This document shows, piece by piece, positions 8,788 through 15,935 of a DNA stretch of 64,000 bases (positions are counted from its first letter, which is position 1; each line of letters starts with the position of its first letter). This stretch comes from an uncultured Pseudodesulfovibrio sp. (GTDB lineage Bacteria; Desulfobacterota; Desulfovibrionia; Desulfovibrionales; Desulfovibrionaceae). The notes beneath the pieces are model-generated. The model was given only the letters and a program-made list of their open reading frames with translations, did no database searches and was not told the origin of the DNA. Location of the stretch: the NCBI RefSeq assembly GCF_963677845.1, contig NZ_OY782498.1, forward strand, positions 2,611,518-2,675,517, given 5' to 3'. The position numbers and the translations under genes are program-made.

Positions 8788-9711
8788 ATGTCGAATCAAC
8801 ACTATTATTTCCACGCAGGCAAAGGCGGAGTCGGCAAATCCACAACATCTTCCCTGTCTGCCCTGCATCTAGCTCGGACCGGCAAAAAGGTTTTGCTGGT
8901 TTCCCTTGATCCCGCGCACAACCAAGCTGACATCTTCGACACAAAGTTCACGGGCAAGCCTATACAAGTCGCACCGAACCTGCGCGTTGCGCAGGCCGAC
9001 ATCGACGAATGGATCAAGCAATATCTCAAGGGTGTAGAAGACCAGATTCGGGCCAATTACGCGTACCAGACTGCCTTCAATCTCGAAAAGCACCTCAACG
9101 TGGTCAAACATTCCCCCGGCATCGAGGAATACGCGCTCCTGCTCGCCTTTCAGCATTACCGCAAAAAACACACTGACGCGGATGTCATCGTCTTTGACAT
9201 GCCTCCAACCGCCTTAACCACGAAATTTTTCAATTTGCCATCGCTGTCTCTGGTTTGGCTGGAACAACTCTTGGCCCTTCGGTGCGAGATTCTGGAAAAG
9301 AAAAAGATCATCACCAAAATCCAGCTCGGTACCAAGGAAATCGAATGTGACAAAATCACAACCAAACTCGATCAACAGCAAAAATACTTCACAGAATTAC
9401 GTGACATCTTTCAAGACTCATCACGCTGCTCGATCAATCTTGTGGTCAACCCGGACCGTCTTTCCTTTGCCGAGGCCGAACGCATTGACACCACTCTTGA
9501 GGAAATGGGTATGGGCCTATCCCGCATTATCATGAACAAAGTCGTTGAGAACAGTGAATGGGATACCTCATCACCACTCATGGCTCGACACGATGTCTGT
9601 CCTATCCCGCTTTCACCGACACAACTCATCGGCCAGCCTGCGCTGGACGCCTATCTTGTCGACCACGACCAAAGCTTCGACTTTCTGAACAAGGAAATGC
9701 ACGCACATTAA
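8788..9711 (+). CDS. ArsA/Get3-type (SIMIBI class) ATPase
   Basis: A 307-residue protein with the deviant Walker A GKGGVGKST (residues 11-19), switch I-like DPAHNQAD (about 45-52) and switch II VFDMPPTALT (about 132-141), all as in the ArsA/Get3 family. It is single-domain and lacks the CxC zinc motif of Get3. A gene such as arsB is absent nearby, so arsenite export is not supported. It is the last gene of the lytRS-cstA run. A role in membrane-protein handling or transporter regulation is possible but unproven. Confidence 0.85.
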   Translation: MSNQHYYFHAGKGGVGKSTTSSLSALHLARTGKKVLLVSLDPAHNQADIFDTKFTGKPIQVAPNLRVAQADIDEWIKQYLKGVEDQIRANYAYQTAFNLEKHLNVVKHSPGIEEYALLLAFQHYRKKHTDADVIVFDMPPTALTTKFFNLPSLSLVWLEQLLALRCEILEKKKIITKIQLGTKEIECDKITTKLDQQQKYFTELRDIFQDSSRCSINLVVNPDRLSFAEAERIDTTLEEMGMGLSRIIMNKVVENSEWDTSSPLMARHDVCPIPLSPTQLIGQPALDAYLVDHDQSFDFLNKEMHAH

Positions 9712-9806
9712 TTGCCCGTAAAAAAACGGCCTGACTTGTTCGTAATTTCCTGACCAAACGCCACTCCCGTCTTGACACTTCAAAACACGCGTGCTAGCTG
9801 TTTTTT

Positions 9807-9870
9807 TCGAAAAGTGACCAATGGTCACTTTTCGACCAAAGGTCACAATTTGACCGAAAGTCACTTTTTA
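9807..9870. promoter_or_regulatory. Palindromic operator array upstream of the tetR-like gene
   Basis: A 29-bp perfect inverted repeat occupies 9807-9835: arm TCGAAAAGTGACCA, one central base, arm TGGTCACTTTTCGA. Further TGACC/GGTCA half-sites follow at 9834-9846 and 9851-9866. The array lies 35-98 bp before the TetR start, the usual place for an autoregulatory operator. It could also end transcription of the ATPase gene, but no T-run follows on the plus strand. Confidence 0.65.
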
Positions 9871-9904
9871 TCGTCAATAATATCGACAAACAAACGATAC
9901 GGAC

Positions 9905-10507
9905 ATGGCAAAAAAACAACAGGAAAAATCCCAACAGACCATGCAGGAACTGATGGACTCAGCCGTTGAGTTGTTTGGTTCCAAAGGGTTTGCGTCAACC
10001 TCTGTGGCAGAAATCACCGACAATGCGGGGTATGCCAAGGGAAGCTTTTACCGTCATTGGAATTCCAAGGACGAACTGTTCCTGCAAATCGTGGAACGAA
10101 AATTCAAGCAATACCGTGCCACCCGCCATGGCAAAGTTCGCACAGCGGAAAATCTCGAACAAGCCATGAACATTATCTGGGATTTCCTGGAAACCATTGT
10201 CCGCGACAAGGATTGGTCAGCCATTTTTCTGGAGTTCACCGTCTATTCGGCGACCAACGAGCCTGTCCGCAAACTCATGAACAAATCCGATTACCGGCTC
10301 TCCAACAAGGTCTTCGCCGATCTGGTGCGCGACCATGTAGAGACAGATTTCCCACCGGAAAAAATAGGCGCTCTCAACACGGCTCTTTTCGAAGGATATC
10401 TCATTCACCACGCATTGGGTGCTGAAGAACTCTCCCTTGAGGATGTTCGGGAAAACGCCATCGCCATGGCCGTACGAAACGGAACCAGACAGGAACACAT
10501 CGGGTAG
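9905..10507 (+). CDS. TetR/AcrR-family transcriptional regulator
   Basis: A 200-residue protein with the TetR helix-turn-helix at residues 14-60 (ELFGSKGFASTSVAEI, AGYAKGSFYRHWNSKDELF). The remainder is the variable all-helical ligand and dimer domain. It stands 42 nt before the TRAP genes on the same strand and just behind a large palindromic array, so it probably represses itself and perhaps the TRAP transporter. The effector is unknown. Confidence 0.9.
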   Translation: MAKKQQEKSQQTMQELMDSAVELFGSKGFASTSVAEITDNAGYAKGSFYRHWNSKDELFLQIVERKFKQYRATRHGKVRTAENLEQAMNIIWDFLETIVRDKDWSAIFLEFTVYSATNEPVRKLMNKSDYRLSNKVFADLVRDHVETDFPPEKIGALNTALFEGYLIHHALGAEELSLEDVRENAIAMAVRNGTRQEHIG

Positions 10508-10549
10508 TCGTTCCTGTTCAAATATCATTTTATACAAACGAGACACATC

Positions 10550-11557
10550 ATGAAAAAACTGCTGACGCTGACCGCCCTCTTTCTGTTGACTTTCGGGCTG
10601 GCATCCATGGCCTGCGCCGAAACCGTCCGGTTGAGCTACTCCAACTTCTTCCCGCCCACCCATATCCAGTCCAAGCTGGCCGAACAGTGGTGCAAGGAAG
10701 TTGAAACCCGTACCAACGGCGCGGTCGTCATCGACTACTACCCCGGCGGCACTCTCTCCAAGGCCAAGCAGTGTTACGACGGCACTGTTGAGGGTATCTC
10801 CGACATCGGTATGTCCGTACTTGCATACTCCCGCGGCCGCTTCCCGGTCATGGCTGCCGTGGACCTGCCGCTCGGTTACGAGACCGGCACTCAGGCCACG
10901 GCTATCGCCAACGCAGTATACACTCAGTTCACTCCCCGAGAATTCCGCGATGTACAGCCCATGTATTTCCATGCCCATGGTCCGGGTCTGCTCTTTACTA
11001 CTGAAAAAACCGTTGCCACTCTGGATGACATCAAGGGTGAAAAAATCCGCTCCACGGGCAACTCTGCCAAATTGGTCAAAGCCCTTGGCGGCAGCCCCGT
11101 AGCGCAGCCCATGCCCACGGCATACCAATCCCTGCAAAAAGGCGTTGTCGATGGATCCATGAACCCCATAGAATCCAATAAGGGCTGGAAGCTAGCCGAA
11201 GTGGTCAAACATTGCACTGTGTCCATTCCTGTTGCCTACACCACCACGTTCTTCGTGGTCATGAACAAGGACAAATGGTCCGAACTCGATCCTGCAACCC
11301 AAAAAACCATTCAGGAAATCAATGCAGAATGGTCTGTCAAACACGGTCAGGCGTGGGATGACGCCGATGCCGCAGGCAAGGCGTTCTTCACGGAAAAAGG
11401 TGGTGTGTTCACAGAACTCGACACCGCAGAAGCTGCCAAATGGGTCGCGGCAGCCAAACCTGTCATCGACGGCTATATCGACTCCAAGCAAGGCAAAAAA
11501 GTCCATGGCGATGCCGTGGTCGAATTCATCCAGACCGAAATGACAAAAAGTCCATAG
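10550..11557 (+). CDS. dctP: TRAP transporter solute-binding protein (DctP family), copy 1
   Basis: A 335-residue periplasmic protein with a clear Sec signal peptide (residues 1-23, cleavage near ACA-ET) and DctP hallmarks: YYPGGTLSKAKQCYDG, a conserved arginine in KIRSTGNSAKLVKALG and VVDGSMNPIES. It captures an organic acid for the DctQM permease encoded downstream. It is highly similar to the next gene along its whole length, so one arose by tandem duplication. The ligand cannot be read from sequence. Confidence 0.92.
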   Translation: MKKLLTLTALFLLTFGLASMACAETVRLSYSNFFPPTHIQSKLAEQWCKEVETRTNGAVVIDYYPGGTLSKAKQCYDGTVEGISDIGMSVLAYSRGRFPVMAAVDLPLGYETGTQATAIANAVYTQFTPREFRDVQPMYFHAHGPGLLFTTEKTVATLDDIKGEKIRSTGNSAKLVKALGGSPVAQPMPTAYQSLQKGVVDGSMNPIESNKGWKLAEVVKHCTVSIPVAYTTTFFVVMNKDKWSELDPATQKTIQEINAEWSVKHGQAWDDADAAGKAFFTEKGGVFTELDTAEAAKWVAAAKPVIDGYIDSKQGKKVHGDAVVEFIQTEMTKSP

Positions 11558-11568
11558 GGGGCTTCAGG

Positions 11569-11598
11569 CCTGCGTGTCATATGGCGTGACCGCAGGCT
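11569..11598 (+). other. Hairpin between the two dctP genes
   Basis: GCCTGCG and CGCAGGC enclose an inner GTCA/TGAC pair. There is no T-run. Such a hairpin after a binding-protein gene often stabilises or attenuates the message and gives the binding protein a higher level than the permease. Confidence 0.4.
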
Positions 11599-11659
11599 CA
11601 TTATACAAGGGTGGGGCGAAAGCCCTTCCTCGGAACCGAGCAAATTCCCGGAGGAAACA

Positions 11660-12658
11660 ATGAAAAAACTGCTGACAACATTCATGGCCGTAGCTGTGCT
11701 GTGCGTTGCCCTGCCGACCATAGGTCAAGCCGAAACCAAGCTGACCTACTCCAATTTCTTCCCGACCACCAACCACCAGTCCAAGCTGGCTGAAGCGTGG
11801 TGTCAGGAAGTGGGAAAAAGAACCGACGGCAAAGTGGTTGTCGAGTACTACCCCGGCGGCACCCTGACCAAGGCCAAACAGTGTTATGACGGCGTTGTGG
11901 AAGGCATGTCCGATGTTGGGTTATCCTGTCTCGCATACTCACGCGGTCGCTTCCCGGTCATGGCAGCCGTTGATCTTCCTCTGGGTTACACCTCCGCAGC
12001 GCAAGCCACGACAACGGCCAATGCTGTCTATAAAGAATTCAAGCCAGCCGAACTCAGTGACGTGGAAGTCATGTACTTCAACGGACACGGTCCCGGCCTG
12101 TTGTTCACAGTTCAAAAACCAGTCAAAACACTGGCCGACATCAAAGGCGAAAAAATTCGTGCCACCGGCAACTCCGCCAAGTTAGTCAAAGCGTTGGGCG
12201 GCACTCCTGTAGCCAAGCCCATGCCCGAAAACTACCAACTCCTGCAAAAAGGCGTTGTTGACGGAAGCATGCATCCCATTGAGTCCAACAAATCCTTCAA
12301 GCTCGGCGAAGTCTGCAAGTACGGCACTGATTCATTTAGCGTTGCCTACACCACGGTATTTTTCATTGTCATGAACAAGGACAAATGGGCAGCCATTGAT
12401 GCCAACTCTCAGCAGGTCATTCGTGAAATCAACGAAGAATGGGCCATCAAACACGCTGCGGCATGGGATGAAGCTGATGCTGCCGGACGCCAGTTCTTCA
12501 TGGATCAGGGCGGCGAAATCATGGAACTGTCCGCCGAAGAATCCGAAGCATGGATCGTGGCGGCCAAACCTGTTCTAGACGGATATGTCACTGAAACAAC
12601 GGAAAAGGGTCTTGATGGCAAGGCCATTCTGGAATTTACTCAATCAACACTGAAATAG
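11660..12658 (+). CDS. dctP: TRAP transporter solute-binding protein (DctP family), copy 2
   Basis: A 332-residue paralogue of the preceding gene, with a signal peptide (about 1-24, GQA-ET) and the same motifs (YYPGGTLTKAKQCYDG, KIRATGNSAKLVKALG, VVDGSMHPIES). The ribosome site GGAGG lies 6-7 nt before the ATG. Differences cluster outside the arginine-containing ligand loop, for example MNPIESNK versus MHPIESNK, so the two may bind related acids with different affinity. It sits 64 nt before dctQ. Confidence 0.92.
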   Translation: MKKLLTTFMAVAVLCVALPTIGQAETKLTYSNFFPTTNHQSKLAEAWCQEVGKRTDGKVVVEYYPGGTLTKAKQCYDGVVEGMSDVGLSCLAYSRGRFPVMAAVDLPLGYTSAAQATTTANAVYKEFKPAELSDVEVMYFNGHGPGLLFTVQKPVKTLADIKGEKIRATGNSAKLVKALGGTPVAKPMPENYQLLQKGVVDGSMHPIESNKSFKLGEVCKYGTDSFSVAYTTVFFIVMNKDKWAAIDANSQQVIREINEEWAIKHAAAWDEADAAGRQFFMDQGGEIMELSAEESEAWIVAAKPVLDGYVTETTEKGLDGKAILEFTQSTLK

Positions 12659-12722
12659 ATATCACGGCAGAACAGTCTTCCGGGCTGTTCTGCCGTACGC
12701 TTTCGACACAAAGGATTATGAG

Positions 12723-13208
12723 ATGGAAGAAGCACGAGGGCCGCTCGGCCTGACAGAAAAGATCATGCGAACCATTGCCGCGATCTGTCTGGCAGGTATG
12801 GCCGTCATGACAGGAACTGATGTGTTCCTGCGCGGCGCATTCAACACCCCGATTTTCGGGTGTGAGGAAATTGTCTCCATACTCGGCGTCATTGCCGTGG
12901 GATTCGCCCTGCCATATACGCACTATCAAAAAAGCCACATCGGAGTCGAAATCCTGATTCGTCGCTTCTCCAAAAAGGTACGTGATCGCGTCAAGTTCAT
13001 CACCACTCTCGCCACATTGGCCTTGGTGTCCATCATTACTTGGCGCATGTTCCTGTACGCCGGGACTCTTGCCGAATCAGGCGAAGTTTCCATGAATCTC
13101 GAATTGCCTGAATACTACGTGGTCTACGTCCTGTCCTTCGGCTTCTTTATCTACGCGCTCTGTCTTGCCGTGGACATTCTCAATTTCTTCAAGAAGAGCG
13201 AGGGATAA
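12723..13208 (+). CDS. dctQ: TRAP transporter small permease (DctQ)
   Basis: A 161-residue inner-membrane protein with four transmembrane segments and the DctQ pattern (GTDVFLRG; GCEEIVSILGVIAVGFALPYTH). It pairs with the DctM subunit, whose gene begins 2 nt after this stop. AAAGGA lies upstream of the start. The length is normal for the family. Confidence 0.92.
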   Translation: MEEARGPLGLTEKIMRTIAAICLAGMAVMTGTDVFLRGAFNTPIFGCEEIVSILGVIAVGFALPYTHYQKSHIGVEILIRRFSKKVRDRVKFITTLATLALVSIITWRMFLYAGTLAESGEVSMNLELPEYYVVYVLSFGFFIYALCLAVDILNFFKKSEG

Positions 13209-13210
13209 TC

Positions 13211-14524
13211 ATGGATCCGACCACTGCCGGAATCATCGGCATCATCGTCATGGTTTTCCTGTTCATGACCCGTATGCCCGTCGCATTTGTCATGATGCTC
13301 GTGGGCTTTATCGGATTTTCGCTCCTCACCTCGTGGAAGGGTGGCCTGAATCTCATGAGCCGCAACGTGTACGACGCATTTGCTTCCTATGAACTCTCGA
13401 CTATCCCGCTCTTCATCCTCATGGGCCAAATAGCCTTTAACTGCGGTATTTCGAAACGACTGTACGACACCGCATACAGATTCCTCGGCAACACTCGTGG
13501 CGGTCTCGCCATGGCCACGGTCTCGGCCTGCACTGCATTCGGAGCGGTCTGCGGTTCAAGTCCGGCCACAGCTGCCACCATGTCCACCGTGGGCATCCCC
13601 GAAATGAAACGCTATGGGTATGCCAACTCCTTGGCGACCGCATCCGTAGCGTCCGGTGGAGGACTGGGCATGATTATGCCGCCTTCTGTCGTTCTTATCA
13701 TCTATGGAGTCCTGACCGAACAATCCATCGGCGCACTGTTTGTATCCGGCATTTTACCGGCCATCCTGCTTACCGCACTGTTTGTGGTCGGCATTTACCT
13801 TCAGTGTAAGATCAACCCGGACCTCGGCCCCAAAGGTACCCCCTTCACTTGGAGCGAAAAGTTCAAATCGCTTCTCAATCTTATTGATACCCTGCTCATC
13901 TTCGCGCTGGTTATCGGCGGGTTGTTCTGGGGGCTTTTCACGCCCACCGAGGCCGCATCCATCGGAGTTATCGGCGTACTCGCGCTGGCTGTCGTCAAAC
14001 GTCAGCTTTCATGGAAGGCGTTTGTCAATTCGCTCAACGAGACACTACGGACCTCCTGCATGGTATTGGTCCTCATCGCGGGGGCTGTCGTATTCGGCAA
14101 ATTCCTTGCCGTGACCCGCATCCCGTTTGACATTGCCAACTGGGTGTCTGCATTCGACATGCCGCCGTTCGCCATTATGGGAGCGATCATTCTGATTTAC
14201 TTCATCGGTGGGTGTTTCATGGACTCACTCGCGTTGATCATGCTAACCATCCCGGTGTTTTTCCCGGTGGTCACTGAAATGGGATATGACCCTATCTGGT
14301 TCGGCATCATTATAGTGCTTGTCACCGAGATGGGAGTTATCACGCCGCCTGTAGGGATTAATGTGTATGTCGTGTATGGGATGTGTCAGAAAATCGCGCC
14401 ATCCGTCACACTGGAAGAAATATTCAAAGGGATTCTCCCTTTCATGGCGGCTATTATTCTCGGCATCGCCTTGTTGTTCATCTTCCCGCAGATTATTCTC
14501 TTCCTGCCGGGGTTGATGTATTAA
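13211..14524 (+). CDS. dctM: TRAP transporter large permease (DctM)
   Basis: A 437-residue polytopic protein with about 12 helices and family signatures: CGSSPATAATMSTVGIPEM near residue 117, GGLGMIMPPSVVLIIYG near 150, and EMGVITPPVGINVYVV near 373. It uses a sodium gradient to import the acid delivered by DctP. A strong terminator follows 30 bp after the stop. Confidence 0.94.
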   Translation: MDPTTAGIIGIIVMVFLFMTRMPVAFVMMLVGFIGFSLLTSWKGGLNLMSRNVYDAFASYELSTIPLFILMGQIAFNCGISKRLYDTAYRFLGNTRGGLAMATVSACTAFGAVCGSSPATAATMSTVGIPEMKRYGYANSLATASVASGGGLGMIMPPSVVLIIYGVLTEQSIGALFVSGILPAILLTALFVVGIYLQCKINPDLGPKGTPFTWSEKFKSLLNLIDTLLIFALVIGGLFWGLFTPTEAASIGVIGVLALAVVKRQLSWKAFVNSLNETLRTSCMVLVLIAGAVVFGKFLAVTRIPFDIANWVSAFDMPPFAIMGAIILIYFIGGCFMDSLALIMLTIPVFFPVVTEMGYDPIWFGIIIVLVTEMGVITPPVGINVYVVYGMCQKIAPSVTLEEIFKGILPFMAAIILGIALLFIFPQIILFLPGLMY

Positions 14525-14552
14525 ATATTGACGACGGTTTAATGGAAAAAAG

Positions 14553-14583
14553 AAAGCCAGTGAGATTGCTCACTGGCTTTTTG
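14553..14583 (+). terminator. Rho-independent terminator of the TRAP operon
   Basis: Stem AAAGCCAGTGAG, loop ATTG, stem CTCACTGGCTTT, followed by T residues. It overlaps the start of the first ~330-bp repeat. Confidence 0.9.
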
Positions 14584-14906
14584 GGTGGGCGTTGCGTGTA
14601 TCCGCAGTGAAAGTGCAAACGGTATTGTTTCAAAGGTTTCGCCTTTAAGGCGACCTGCTTTTTTTGAGGCGAAAAAAAGGAGGCAAAAAACGCCTTCTTC
14701 GCTGTGTGCCTGATAACGGACCTAAGACCCTGTACGCGGCTTTACTGCCCGACAGAATTGTCTGTGGTACAGACTCGGTCGGGCTACGTTTCGCCGCGCT
14801 GGACAGGCTCTAAGGTTCGCTATCAATTGTTCGTCGCCGTAAGGGGCTTCACGGTGTAGGTGCTCATCTTTGATTCCAGGTTCTTCGATAACCATAAATA
14901 TTTTTT
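14577..14906. repeat. ~330-bp structured direct repeat, copy 1
   Basis: This segment recurs at 15039-15366 in the same orientation with high identity, about nine bases in ten by eye. It contains AGGT-CGCC/GGCG-ACCT, then CTTTTTTTGAGGCGAAAAAAAG, then a ~100-nt hairpin with outer arms at 14717-14733 and 14803-14819 (ACAGGCTCTAAGGTTCG) and inner CCCGAC/GTCGGG. The plus frame that is open in copy 2 is broken by stops here, so it is not a conserved protein. Confidence 0.85.
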
Positions 14907-14998
14907 AGAAGTTAACGCCTCAACAGTATTTTACATTCAAAGGCACCTTCTTTTTCCAACAGACAGAAAATTTAAAAACTGACCGGAAAAAAGATAGT

Positions 14999-15022
14999 GA
15001 AGAAGAAGAAGAAGAAGAAGAA
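14999..15022. repeat. GAA microsatellite (8 units)
   Basis: Eight uninterrupted GAA triplets lie in the spacer between the two ~330-bp repeats. No gene reads through it convincingly. Confidence 0.95.
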
Positions 15023-15038
15023 GGAAAGAGGTGCTTAT

Positions 15039-15366
15039 CTTTTTGGTGGGCGTTGCGTGCATCCGCAGTGAAAGTGCAAACGGTATTGTTTCAAAGGTTT
15101 CGCCTTTACGGCGACCTGCTTTTTTTGAGGCGAAAAAAAGGAGGCAAAAAACGCCTTTTCGGTGTGAGCCTAATAACGAACCTAAGAGCCTGTACGCTGC
15201 TCCACTGCCCGACAGGATTGTCTGTGACACAGACTCGGTCGGGCTACGCTCCGCCGCGCGGGACAGGCTCTAAGGTTCGCTATCAATTGCCCGTCGATGT
15301 AAGGGCCTGCTCGTTGTAGGTGCTCATCTTTGATTCCAGGTTCTTCGATAATCATACTTAATTTTT
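15039..15366. repeat. ~330-bp structured direct repeat, copy 2
   Basis: Second copy. The long hairpin is better formed: CGAACCTAAGAGCCTGT (15177-15193) against ACAGGCTCTAAGGTTCG (15263-15279), 16 of 17 paired, with inner GCCCGAC (15207-15213)/GTCGGGC (15238-15244) and GTCTG/CAGAC. Two overlapping plus-strand ORFs here are judged artefacts. A degenerate tail echo (CTTCGACAACCATGAA) appears near 15400. Confidence 0.85.
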
Positions 15367-15507
15367 GAATCTTATTTCATCCCCTTTTTTAACTCAGACT
15401 CTTCGACAACCATGAACAATTAACATTTCAATGCTATCTTTCCCTCAAAGATTCTTTTTCCCAATCAAAAACAAACTGAATCAGCTCTTCGCTCACAGTA
15501 GAGGGCC

Positions 15508-15529
15508 TTGGGGTGCTCCAGCACCCCAA
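15508..15529. repeat. GGGGTGC palindromic repeat, copy 1
   Basis: TTGGGGTGCT, two-base centre, AGCACCCCAA, followed by CACCGCTCTCC. A related palindrome with a similar right flank occurs at 15841-15861 and 48661-48681. Confidence 0.8.
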
Positions 15530-15784
15530 CACCGCTCTCCCTCCGAAGACGATTTCTTCCCCGCCCAACCAGACGAAGACCGATCCCAGCCCTTGATCGG
15601 CGGCTTAGAAACTGACCAATCGAAGGAGGCGGCTCTAATCAGGGGATCAGATAATTTGTCTTAAACTGAAGAATGACGGGAGAGACAGGGCTTATACTTT
15701 TGACAGGGTGGAGCCGACTCGATTGGATCAGATTCTTACCGCCAATCATGGGGGCGGCCAAGCTAGCGCAAGCGACCTTTTTTG

Positions 15785-15814
15785 CTCCTTTTTTGGGCGC
15801 TGCCAAAAAAGGAG
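15785..15814. repeat. 30-bp palindrome with T6/A6 arms
   Basis: CTCCTTTTTTGG (15785-15796), centre GCGCTG, CCAAAAAAGGAG (15803-15814), perfect arms of 12. The same layout, T-run, GC-rich centre, A-run, then GGAGGC, appears inside both ~330-bp repeats. Confidence 0.8.
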
Positions 15815-15840
15815 GCCCGCCCGGCAGGGCATGGAAAACG

Positions 15841-15861
15841 TTGGGTGCTCCAGCACCCCAA
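15841..15861. repeat. GGGGTGC palindromic repeat, copy 2
   Basis: TTGGGTGCTCCAGCACCCCAA, one G shorter on the left arm, followed by CAATGACTCTCGCCGAAGG, matching the right flank of the other copies. Confidence 0.75.
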
Positions 15862-15894
15862 CAATGACTCTCGCCGAAGGCGCGTATTTCAAAT

Positions 15895-15918
15895 AAAAAG
15901 GCCGCTTCCAAAGCGGCC
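15895..15918 (-). terminator. Terminator of the hybrid kinase gene
   Basis: Read on the minus strand: GGCCGCTT, TGG, AAGCGGCC, then TTTTT. It lies 18 bp past the kinase stop. Confidence 0.88.
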
Positions 15919-15935
15919 CTTCCTTATTTCTGTCT

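Larger units (their letters stand above)
15367..15894. other. Gene-free, palindrome-rich spacer
   Basis: I see no credible gene here. Short ORFs on both strands lack ribosome sites and overlap palindromes. The region carries two TTGGGGTGC-type palindromes (15508-15529, 15841-15861) and a 30-bp palindrome (15785-15814). Confidence 0.6.

Noticed and set aside
8788-9711. Arsenite efflux ATPase ArsA
   Set aside because: No arsB, arsR, arsC or arsD nearby and only one ATPase domain; the locus is tied to cstA.
10217-11137. 306-residue minus-strand ORF
   Set aside because: Shadow of the tetR end and dctP copy 1.
15031-15319. Two overlapping plus ORFs inside repeat copy 2
   Set aside because: The equivalent frame in copy 1 contains stops and there is no ribosome site; the conserved feature is the hairpin, not the protein.
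14577-15366. Tandem repeats as a CRISPR array or insertion sequence
   Set aside because: Only two long units, no regular short spacers, no transposase frame and no terminal inverted repeats were seen.
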